NCBI GenBank assembly: GCA_017979445.1
Contig: CM030706.1
Coordinates: forward strand, 33,125,330-33,189,329
DNA: 64,000 nt
Source of the DNA: Akebia trifoliata
Lineage: Eukaryota; Streptophyta; Magnoliopsida; Ranunculales; Lardizabalaceae
Reading direction: 5' to 3'
Numbering within the stretch: the first letter of the stretch is position 1; every line of letters begins with the position of its first letter. Under the pieces are notes generated by a model. It had not been told where the DNA came from. It worked only from the letters and a program-made list of their open reading frames with translations, and searched no databases. Below are positions 1 through 11,500 of this stretch, in pieces. The position numbers were made by a program, and so were the translations under genes.

Positions 1-303
1 TTAATTTTAAAATTATAAAAATAACCTTTTTATTTTATAATATTAAAAAATTCTTATCATCAATGTTTTAAGTGACATATAACCTTTTTTGATACAAGTG
101 CCTTTGCACATGTAACATTCTAATTTTTTTTAAAATATTTTTTTAATACGGTAGTTAATTTCAAAATTACAAAAAATAACCTTTTTATTTTATAATATTA
201 AAAAATTCTTATCATCAATGTTTTAAGTGACATACAACCTCTTTTGATACAAGTGCATTTGCACATGTTACATTCTAATTTTTTTTAAAATATTTTTTTA
301 ATA
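1..303. repeat. Tandem duplication, unit about 154 bp
   Basis: Two adjacent copies of an AT-rich unit start at 1 and about 155. Both contain CTTATCATCAATGTTTTAAG and GATACAAGTGC; they differ by a few substitutions. The first copy may continue left of the window. The bases from 304 to about 480 are AT-rich with nothing recognisable. Confidence 0.8.
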
Positions 304-485
304 ATTCAAATATTTATTAATATGATCTTATAACTTAAAGTATCCTCTAATCATGATTTTAGATCTTTATTGAGACCTATTCATCTCAGTATCGTCTACC
401 AATGATGCCAAAATGAGTTTTAAAACCATGAGTCTAACCCATCTTATTTTGTAAAGGTTAGAATTGTTTGATTATTAATAAGAAT

Positions 486-640
486 CGTGTTGGAGTAATG
501 TCAGATATGTCCCTCACGATGTATATTTCAATGTTATTGATATCTTGATAAAAAACATATATGATTCTAACACACATCCACGTCAGAAATATAACACACA
601 CACAGACGATGTACATTTCAACGTTACTTCAACATTATCC
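486..640. repeat. Short foldback/MITE-like segment
   Basis: GTTGGAGTAATG at about 489 is matched in inverted form by CGTTACTTCAACATTA at about 621. Between them the phrase ACGATGTAYATTTCAAYGTTA occurs twice in direct orientation (about 517 and 607). It is short and diverged, probably a decayed foldback element. Confidence 0.4.
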
Positions 641-655
641 TATTAATAATGGAAA

Positions 656-826
656 GTGTTAAAATGACACAAGGTGTTTACTGCGATTCTCACAAGTTTG
701 ACGTGAGATGTGCACATAACCATATATGTATTTTTTTGCGATACGAGTAAAAATCATTTACGATTATGTGCGCATCTCCACGTTAGAATTGTGAGAATCA
801 TAGTAAATCCTGTGTCACCCCAGCAC
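656..826. mobile_element. Foldback MITE-like element, copy A
   Basis: About 170 bp whose two halves are near inverted repeats: TTTACTGCGATTCTCACAAG on the left, and its mirror ending GAGAATCATAGTAAA on the right. The centre contains GCGATACGAGTAAAAATCAT. The element at 867-1040 is an inverted copy of it. No coding capacity. Confidence 0.7.
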
Positions 827-866
827 AACTCATTAATAATTCATGACCTAGTTAGGTTAAAGAGCC

Positions 867-1040
867 GTGCTAGGGTGATACAAGATTTACTATGATTCTC
901 ACAATTCTGATGTGGAGATGTGCATGTAACCATAAATGATTTTTACTCGTATCGCAAGAAAATACATCTATGGTTACGTGCACATCCCATGTCAGACTTG
1001 TGAGAATCGCAGTAAATAATTTTTGTCATTTCAGCATTTT
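867..1040. mobile_element. Foldback MITE-like element, copy B (inverted relative to copy A)
   Basis: Reverse-complement counterpart of the element at 656-826, about 85-90% alike by eye, with the same hairpin design and the core ACTCGTATCGCAAG followed by ATCTATGGTTACGTGCAC. It ends about 43 bp before the GT51 start codon, so the 5' UTR or promoter of that gene is partly transposon-derived. Confidence 0.7.
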
Positions 1041-1082
1041 CCTAGGTTAAATGGCTTCTCTCTTACCAACACTCACAAAATC

Positions 1083-1610
1083 ATGAACAAAGTTGCGCCC
1101 TATCGTCGTCTCCTCCTAACCAACTTTCACACCACAAACCATTCCCATAGAGAGTCGAAGACCATTACATTTCGATCAACCAAATTCTCATTCCCTCTCT
1201 TCACTTCCAAACCTCTCCACACTTCAATCTTCAAACACAAAGAAATTCTTCTTCTTCACTCACTCCATCCATCAAACTCTCCTCACAAACCCTTAAAACC
1301 CTTCTCCTTCTTCTTCTTCTTATTCTCCCCTGAATCAATCCTTCTCTTTGCCTACTTCTCCATCTTTCTCTCTCTTCGTCTTCTCTCCTCTCTCCTCCCT
1401 CCCAATTTTCCTCAACAATGGCATCGTTTCATGGTTTCTTCTTCTGAAGCAGATGCGAGATCATCCAATTTTCCTCCGCATTTGTGGAAAGTTGTTGTGG
1501 CTTACGAAGATCGTCGATTCTTCAAACATTGTGGAATCGATCCGATTGGGATCGCTCGTGCTTTGTTATTGTTTCCTGGTGGAGGAGGCGGAAGTACCAT
1601 AACACAACAG
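1083..1610 (+). CDS. GT51 gene exon 1: transit-like region, membrane anchor, first catalytic motif
   Basis: Codes for residues 1-176. The frame is open upstream of 1083 without another ATG, so 1083 is the first usable start. The C-terminal 40 residues carry the first two GT51 motifs. The exon ends exactly at CAG followed by the donor GTTAAT, phase 0. The serine- and phenylalanine-rich first half is weakly constrained, as expected of a targeting peptide and anchor. Confidence 0.88.
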
Positions 1611-4098
1611 GTTAATTAATTATGGATTTTTTTTAAATTTTTTTTTATTTTGTTGTCAAGTTGTTGGAAATTGGAATTTAGTTTTCAAATGTGCTGTTGA
1701 GCTGCAAATAATTGCTTTACTCTATGATTTGTCATTTGCAAAAATCATGTTAAAACTAGAAAGTGTTTGATGATTGTTCGCAGTGAGGTGTCACAACATG
1801 GTAACCAAATTGGAATTTGGTAGTTGTTTGGTGGGATCACTTCGATTAATCTGGATAAATTTGGGTAAGTTTAAGAAAAAATTCATGGAAATTTTGGGTG
1901 GATGGGTAGACCAAATAACAAAATTGGGGTGGTGCTATTTGCACGCACCTAAAATACTCAACCTACCCACTTAATGTCAAAGGTTGGTGTTAAGGGGCGC
2001 CCATATATTTAGCTTGGGTGTCCATTTTCATAATGGGCACCCACGTCTTATTTCCGACTTAATGAGTTTAGCAGGGGCACCCACAATTACACGGGCACCC
2101 TAACATTTTCAACGATTCTTCATCTTCTTCACCTCTTACACCACCACAACCACAACCACTGTGGGAGAGCACCGACATTGTTGCACCGTTGCACTTTCGA
2201 CAGCCTTCAAAACCATCAGTGAACACCCAAATCTTCAACTTTTTCACCTTCTTGACCCCATTTAATCAGCACTGCCATATCCATTGCACCACCCACGACC
2301 TGTAACCACCATTGGGTTAATTCGTTCATTGTTTTCTCTCTTTTGAATCCAAGATGAAATCCATTTGATTTCTAGTCTCTATAATTTTAGTTCTTTAATC
2401 ATCATCGGCCTAATCAATGAGGTTTGATTTCTAGGGTTTCAAAACCTATTGAAAAAATGATGTAGGACGTCTACGATTGTAGTTGGAGAGCCTTGAGTAA
2501 TTTCCTAATTGTAATAGGATTTATTTCTATTTTCTAGTTCTAGTAGGATTTCTATTTAACTTTAAGAAGTTTATATTTTCTCTAGTTTCTAATTTGTTTT
2601 CAAATTTTTATTTTTGTTTAAATTTGTTTTTGTTTTTTTAGGATATAATTAAAAGTGCATAGTAAGTGTCCAAATTAAGTTCTAATAGGATTAGAGAAAC
2701 AGTATCATATTATAGATAAATTAGAAAGTTATTTTTTAGTATTTTAGAAGGTTTCTAAGTTGTTAGGATAAAATTATCTATATAAGGAGCTTCAAAAATG
2801 AAATTTAATAAAATTCAAATATTTTCATACAATTTTCTTTTATCTCTTAGTTACTTTCTAATTCTTTGCTTTATCTTCTTTAAGTTATTGTTTGTTTATC
2901 AATTGAATCTATTGATTCAAATTGATTTTGTGTTCTATTGAATATAATCTCTTAATTCCTTTCGAATCTATTGATTCACATGCTTTTGCTACGTCAAAAT
3001 CCCTCTTTTTGTTCCCAAATTTCTACTTTTTTGGGACAAAAATGTGTTTGAGATCGATGGTCTAGGATTTCTAAGTTTCACCATCATCGAAATGGTGAAG
3101 CTTTTCACCGGAGAATGACGATTTTCAGTGGAAGTTATTAGAGTTTGGCAGCCGTCGAGGAAGAGAAGCACCGGATTTCGGTATGGGTGGAGGAAGGAAA
3201 GGGAGAAGAGAGTAGAATGCATAAAGTGTGGGTGCTCACATTTGGCCCCCAACAAAAATTAGGTATTTAAAAAAATAGTACATTTTACAATTACTCTTTG
3301 CACTCTCCATAACCCACCGATCAAAAAACCCATTATTTGATTAGTTGAATCAATGGAGATTAGGTTTTTTTTTTTCCAAGTTATCTTATTGGGCTGCTCT
3401 TCTTGCGCACACCTAAACGTCTCATTGTATCCACTTACTCGCTATACCCACCTAAAAAATTAAAGTTCTCAATGCACACACCTAATTCACTTAATTTTAA
3501 TTGGTTTTCATTGCACCACTTAATAGCCTACCGAACCCATTTATTCTTCTTTCTATATCTCATTTCTTCTTTTTCTTTACTTCTAAAAAGGTTTCAATGA
3601 GGATTTTAAGCTTTGATCTTAATTATTTTTTTAACTCTTAATACCTCCAATCGAGTCGAAGCCATTCATATGAGAAATTTTGTTTAAAACTTTCAGTTCG
3701 GTATGTTAGTACCGAATCATTTTTGCTACGTTCGGTAGGTACCTACCTACCAATCCTATAAGTAGAGATTCAGGATTGACATATCGAACTAAAGATTCAA
3801 ATGAGAAGGTTCTGTTCAGTAGGTACCTACCGAGTCTGTTTTGTATTGTTCGGTAGGCACCAACTGAATTTGCTAAAACAAGTTCAGTCTAAACCTACCG
3901 AACAAAATCTGTCAAAAATCTTTGAATTTTTTAATTCAAAATCACCGTTTTGGAGGTTTTAATAATGATTTTTCCATCTTCCTTGGTGACTAAATGCAAA
4001 ATAAATAAGATAACTTGAAAAAAAACCTAAAACCTAAAACCTAATCTCTATCGATTCAACTTCTCACAAAATTCAAAAGGAGATAAACATGGAGAGAG

Positions 4099-4149
<51 letters not shown>

Positions 4150-5478
4150 AAAAGAAGAAGAAGAAGAACAAGATTATGGTGGGTGCAATGAGCACATAGA
4201 AAAGGGTAAAATTGTAAATTACCCTTTTAAAATATTTTTCACTTAAAATGGGTACAATCAGCCACTTTGGTGTGTGCAATAGTACGTCCTTATCTTATTT
4301 CATTGTAATTTCTCTTATTTTTTTGCATTTAATCACCAAGGAAGATGGAAAAACACTATTAAAACCTCCAAAATGACTATTTTAGATCGAATAACTCGAA
4401 GATTTTTGACAGATTTTGTTAAGTAGGTTAAGACTGAATATGTCTTAGTTGATTCAGTATATACTTACCGAACATTACAAAATAGATTTGGTAGGTACCT
4501 ACCAAACAGTACAAATTTTATTTGATGAGTACCTACCCAACGTTACAAAATCGATTCAGTAGGTACCTATCAAACAGTACAAAACAGATTCGGCAGATAT
4601 CTAACGAACAAAACTTTCTCATGTAACTCTTTGAGTTTAGTATGCCAGTACTGAATCTCTTTGTATGAGATCGGTAGGCACCCACCAAATATTGCAAAAA
4701 TGATTCAATATTGGTATTATATCATACCGAAAATTTTGCACATTATTGATCTCATATGAATGACTTCATTCGATTAAATTTTGAGGTGTTAGGGTAAAAA
4801 AGGTGTAAGATCCAAGCTTAAAATCCTCGTTGAAACTTTTTTAGATGTAAAGAAGAAAAAAAAGAATGTGAGAGAAAGACAAAGAAGCAAATGGTGAAGA
4901 AGGAGAAAAAAAGAGGGAAATATACATGCATACATATACATATATGTATATATACGTGCGGACTACACATACTAACCATCCTACACGTGTACAACAGTTA
5001 AATATAGCCACTTTATGTGGAGGGGCATATAGAGACACCTTCGAATCTCTATATACCCCTCCACATAAAATGGCTATATTTAACTGTTGTACACGTGCAG
5101 GGTGGCTGTATATATATATATATATATATAGGGGAATGCTAACGTCCAAGACCTCATAAGGACGTTAGTATTGTCCGTCACATTTTATTTCTAGTAATAC
5201 CACTATCTTTTTGTCTTTTAATGAAAAAGATAGGGGTATGTTGGTATAATAAATGCTTGTTTGCATTAATTGCCAAAATATTTATTGCAAACAAAACATT
5301 AAATCTAAGGAATAAATTCCCTTAGCATTTATTATGTAAAAGATAAGCATTTATTATGCAAAAAAACTAATATACCCTTGTATTTTCACTAAAAGACAAA
5401 ATAGATAAGGTTATTATAGAAAAAAATGTGATGGAGAATGCTAACGTCCCCATTAGGTTTTGGACATTATCATTCCCC

Positions 5479-5520
<42 letters not shown>

Positions 5521-8500
5521 GAGGTTCGGTAGGTTCTTGGGTGAATGCATGAGAACACAAAAAAAAAATGTTAGATTAGGAGTGTGTAAAGAGAACCAAT
5601 TTTTTAGGTGTGTGCAATGAGTAAGTGGGTACATTGAGCATTTTAGGTGTGCAAATAGTGCCACCCAAAAACTTGAAGGGGATATATGAATTCAAAAAAT
5701 TGTCGATTTTTTGAAATATTCTTTTTGGCTCATCTGATTGATTGCCTATTTTTTGTTTGGCCCCTTTAAGGCGATTCCGCCCCCCCCTCGAAATTTGGTG
5801 AATTTTTTGATGGGGGGTCACATCAGTAGGTTCCACTGTTATAGAGTTTTTGTTGTTGTTGTGAAGCTTTCAAACACCTGCGCCAATGTCCACTGGAACA
5901 CTATTGATCTTCTTTTCCATATTCCACATGGTTGCATATTTTACTTCAATGATTTATATGTGCATTTTCATGTTTACTTTATCATATCTTATAGTTTCAA
6001 AGAAAATTTCCTTTATATTTCTATTATTTCCACATATTTTCAGATTGGCCGAAATTAAAAATGAAACCAAGATTTACTACCTTGCTTAAGGGAAATTGTC
6101 GAAAACCCTGTTTGAATGATGGTGAAGAAGTTGTTATCAGTGATAGTTTTAGTTATTTGTTTATTTTTCTGTCATGTCCTTTTTCGTCTTTTCCTATTTA
6201 TCATGTAATATATAAATAGGAATGAAGAAATAATAAACATACTTTCCTGGAATTTCTTCTTTTCTTGTCTAAATCCTAGATCAAATTCTACATGGTATCA
6301 GAGTTCTGGTGACGACCGGAAGATCGAAGAGAGTTCCGAAGCAGGTAGAGTGTTCAATCTCCAACCTTTTGCAGCCCTAGGGCTGTCGCTAGCCACACAA
6401 CAACCTTCTAGGTGTTGCTACAAGTCAGTAGCCATCACCTAGGGTTGCCATTAGCCACTTCTCCTAAGGGCTATTGCACCATTTCAACCACCTCCTAGGG
6501 TTGTCTCTAGTCACCTAAGGTTGCCTCCAGTCACCTAGGGTTTTGTAGATCTCCATCGGGTCATTCTTCAAACTTGATTGGCTATTACAACCTATGTCAT
6601 GGTTGTAATAGCCTTCAAGGTAAGTCACATGTTTTTTTTTTCCTTTCATCAAGAATGCAGAAATAGATTCTAATCTTATGTTATACGTGTTTCGTTAGTG
6701 TTTCTGAGTAATCTGGATTTTCTATGAGTAGTTTATTCCTCTAAAGTCATGTCAGAAGTAACTTCAGGATAGTCTACCAATAGTAGGTTTGGATCCTCGC
6801 AAATCAGAGATGAAAATCCAAATCTCCAAATCACCATAGTCAAACTCAATGGTACAAACTACTTGGAGTGGGCTCAGTTTGCAAAATAGCCATCCATGGA
6901 AGATGGAAGGCGGGCTATTTGAATGGGAAAGAGAAACAACTTAATATCTCAGATCCTAAGTACGAACAATGAGACGTTGAGAACATTTTGGTTATGTCTT
7001 GATTGTTGCATTCAATGCAACCTCATATTAGTAGAGAATATCTTTTCTCGGAGACGACACAAAAAATTTGGGAATCAGTGACTTAAATTTATTCTCAGGA
7101 TTAGAATAGTGCTAGAATCTATCATTTGGAACATAATATTTTACATCTCAAACAGTGGGAAAAGACATTGTTAGGCTATTTTTTTTAATTGCGCAGCATG
7201 TGGGAAGAGTTCAATCACTATTTACCATTCAATTAGGAAAGTCTTAAAGATTGTGCACAACTAACATGTTGAGACATGTACATTTCAGTTTCTCGCCGGT
7301 TTGAATCCCAAGTATGAGATGGTTAGAGTTCAAATTTTGAACATAGATCCTTTACCTCCTTTGAATATTATGTACTTTGATGTTCAAAGTGAGGAGAGTC
7401 AACGCTTGATTATGGGATATCTGGATATTCTTGTGAGTGATAAATCTATAATGGCAGTTAGTAGACATGGAGAAGGACACACTTCAAGAGTAAAGAAGTT
7501 TGATAAATCCACCAGGGCACCCAATAGTAGAGAGAAGCTGAAGTGTGACAATTGTGGCAAATTTGGACATATTTGAGCAAAGTGTTGGGACTTGATAGGT
7601 CGTCTTGATTCATTTCAGCCTAAGTATTGATCTTCCTCAGCTCATCATCCTTCTAATGCTGACATACTAGATGATTCCCCGAGTTCTAAGATACCACCTT
7701 CTACGGTACATGCATCATTCTCCCAGGAAGATATTATTCGTCTGAGAGCTCTATTGGATGGTTCCATTGCGACCTCTTCCTTTGCACACATAGGTACTCT
7801 TACCATTGTTCATTATGTTTCCTCATCTCAATCCAACTCTTGGATTCTTGATTTAGGAGCTTTAGACAACATGACAGGTATGTCTTCTTTCTTTCAGTCC
7901 TATAACCCTTGTTCAGGCAAAGACAAAGTTTGTCTAACTGATAGTTCCTTATCATCCATAGCCGGTAAAGGAACCATCAAGGTTCTTCATAGTTTCTCTT
8001 TGTCTAATGTGTTATATGTTCCTAATCTCATTACTAATCTTGTGTCTGTTAGTTGTATTACAAAATATCTAAATTGTAGTGTTACCTTTTTTTCTTTTCA
8101 TTGTGTCTTTCAGGATTTGGCAACAAAGAGGATGATTGGTAGTGATCGTGAAACAAATGGTTTGTACCTTCTCAACATCCCAATGTCTTAGCACATTCCA
8201 CATGCTCATGCTTCTTAGAGTAATATTAGGGTAGTCAATAAATCCCAAATAATGACATATTCGATTGGGTTATGTTTCTTTTTAGTAGCGTGTGTTTTCT
8301 TCTTTGTTTCAGTCTATGTCATTGTTAGAGTTACAATGTGAAGTTTGTCAATTGTCCAAGCACTGTTGTTTTTATCCAATAAGTTTAAATAAAAAAAGTT
8401 CATCTTTATTTTCTCTTGTGCATTCTGATGTTTGGAGTCTATCCCATGTTACTTCTTTATTGAGTTTTTGCTATTTTGTTACCTTTGTGGATGACTATAG

Positions 8501-11500
8501 CAGACGTACGTGGGTTTACTTAATGAAAACAAAAGTTGATCTCTGTTCCATATTCCAAGATTTTCATGCGATGGTTCTAAATCAATTTAGAGTGAAGATC
8601 AAAATCCTTCGCTTAGATGAGGGATGAGAGTATTCCTATGGGGGCTTGAAATAATTATGTGCTACTCAAGGGATAAAACAACAAACTTCACGTGTTTCCA
8701 CACCCCAACAAAATGGTAATGCCGAAATAAAAATTCGTCATTTGTTGGAATTAGGAAGAGCTTTGTTGATTGGGATGAACGTTCCTAAGCATTTCTGGTC
8801 TGAAGTCATTTTTACTGCATGTTACATTATCAATCGAACTCCCTCTAGTGTCTTGAACTTCCAACCTTCTCTGTTGTTTCTTTCTCCTGATCGTCATTTA
8901 TTTTATGTGATTCTACGAATCTTTGGGTGTGTCTGTTTTATTCATATCTTCAGTCATGTTTATACTAACCTTTGACCCTAAGGCATTGAAGTGTGTGTTT
9001 CTTGGTTATTCTAATTCTCAGAAGGGTTATAAATGTTATCATCCACCTATCCGTCGTCGATTTGTCACAATGGACATCATATTCTTTGAAAATCAGTGTT
9101 ACTTTCCTAGCCTTGATCGATAATCTCTTTAGGGGAGTTGTTCCTTCCATCCACTAATCATTAGTCCCTTTTGGAGTCATTTTTTCCAGTTTCACTACCT
9201 ATGGCAATTATTTCAGAATTTGTTGTGGAAGTTATGCAACCAACCAAGTCAGTGCCTACTCTTTTTGGACACACTTACACCAAAAAGGGAAAACAAGCCA
9301 TTGTTGATTGATCATGTCACACCACTAAGGAGCCAAATCATGTTCTCATGACCACTTTACATCGTTTCTTCATATTCTAATATTCCCATTGCTCATTGGA
9401 AAGGTAAATGTACTTGTACTTCGCATCCTATTTCTCAGTTTGTTTCCTATTATAACGTGTTTCCATCTTATTGCTCTTTTGTTGTTTTTATGTTTTCTGT
9501 TTCCATCCCATCCAGTGTGAGAGAAGTTCTTTTCAATCCCAAGTAGAAACATGCTATGTGCGAAGAATCGAGAGCTTTAGCAAAGAATGATACTTGGGAG
9601 TTACCACAGGGGAAGAAATTTGTTGGCTGCAAGTGGGTGTTCACAGTGAAGTACAAGTCAGATGGATCAATTGACAGGCACAAGGCTAGGTTGGTTGACA
9701 AGGGATATGCCCAAACTTACGATATCGACTATCAAGAAATCTTTGTCTTGGTAGCTAAATGAATTCTATTTGTGTCCTCTCCTTGGCAGCAAATTTCTCT
9801 TGGGAGCTTCACCAACTAGATATGAAGAACACCTTCTTACATAGTGATTTGCAAGAAGAAGTATACATAGATACTCTCCCAGGAGTTCTTTTTTCCAATG
9901 TTGATGGGAAAATGTGTCGTCTAAAGAAGTTTTTATATGGTCTCAAATAATCCTGCCAGCGTGGTTTGAGCGGTTCCACTCTGTTTTGCAGGATGTGAGT
10001 TGCAAACAATGTTAGGTTGATCACACACTGTTTGTCAAACATAGTGAACCTCAGACTACAATTCTTATTGTGTATGATGATGATATTGTCATTATAGAAA
10101 ATTGTTCTACTGAGATTCAAATTTTGAAGCGTCTTCTTGGAAATCTCTTTGAAGTAAAAGACCTTGGACTTTTGAAATATATTTTGGGTATTGGGATAAC
10201 TTGATCGAAGACATGCATTTTTATCTCACAGCACAAGTATGTGTTAGATTTGCTCTAGGAGGTTGGTAAACTTAGGACTAAATCAGTTGATACTCCAATT
10301 AAGCCAAATTACCGATTGAGTGAAAGTGATGGTGAAGCTCTTGAAGATATCTGTCATTATCCACATTTGATTGGTAAACTCATCTACTTATCTCTTACGT
10401 GACCAAATATTGACTATGCAGTAAGTGTTGTTAGCCAATTCATGCATGCCCCTCGTACAACACATTTTGATGCTGCCCTACACATCCCTCGGTATTTGAA
10501 AGGATGCCCGGGGAAAGGTTTATTATTCCGTTCACATGGTCACATGCTTGTGGAAGCATGGACAGATTTTGATTGGGCGGGTTCTATTACCAATCATTGT
10601 TCGACTTCTGGGTATTGCATTGTGGTGGGTGGTAATTTGGTAACTTGACACAGTAAGAAATTGTTTGTGGTTGCTCTCTTTATGTTGAAGCTGAGTTCAG
10701 AGCCATGACTTTTGGCAAATGTGTATTCTTTTGGTTACGACTATTACTTCTTGAGCCAAGTTGTTCACCTCCTACTCATTTTCAATTGTACTATGATAAC
10801 AAGGTTGCCATTAACATAACTCATAATCGAGTTCAACATGATTGCGCCAGCACATTGAGGTTGACTGACAATTTCATCATGAAGAAAGTTACTTCCGGTG
10901 ACATCTGCACCATCTTTGTTCTTACAACACAGCAGTTAGCCGATGTCCTCACTAAAGCCTTGGGTCATGCCAGTTTTGATAATCTTATAAGCAAGCTGGG
11001 CATGTGTGATATTTTTGTACTAGCTTGAAGGGGAGTGTTATCAGTGATAGTTATTTTTTATTTATGTTTATGTCACGTCCGTTTTCATTTTTTCCTATTT
11101 ATCATGTAACTTATAAATAGGAATGAAGAAAGAATAAACACAACTTTTTTGGAATTTATTCTTATCTTCTCTAAATCTTAGATCAATTTCTACATAGTAT
11201 CCTATCCTTTCCATCCTAAGATCTGGTACTTGATTGCAAGTTCAATAGTCAATAGTAGGCTTCAATTTAGTGACTTCAATGGTACAATAGCATAAACCAC
11301 AAGCGGAGTCCATCAATATCAATAAGTTGAGTTCATGCTGAGCCATGGTTAGTTGTGCCCGTCCCTATCCAAAATAGGTTTGATAATTCTGATTTAAGCC
11401 TGAGCTGATTGATATTTAGAACAGTCTCGGGTTAGTTATCTCAACTCAATTTTATTTTTTTCAATATTCAATTCTAGGATTGGTCCTAAAGTAAGATATT

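Larger units (their letters stand above)
6132..11194 (+). mobile_element. Ty1/copia LTR retrotransposon, old and degenerate
   Basis: Two LTRs of about 160 bp (6132-6292 and 11036-11194) share TGTTATCAGTGATAG starts, TATAAATAGGAATGAAG and TCTACA ends. They are about 85% identical by eye. A primer-binding site TGGTATCAGAG follows the 5' LTR directly, and a purine tract GAAGGGGAG precedes the 3' LTR. Internal domains run gag, protease, integrase, RT, RNase H, the copia order. No clear target duplication remains (flanks GAAGT and TAGTA). It lies in GT51 intron 1, same orientation as the gene. Confidence 0.92.

Noticed and set aside
1023..1082. Upstream extension of GT51 exon 1 from a TTG codon
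   Set aside because: The frame is open but has no ATG before 1083, and this stretch overlaps the end of a foldback element.
4841..5159. Mirrored ORFs on both strands
   Set aside because: They arise from the near-perfect hairpin at 4975-5106 and have no coding signature.
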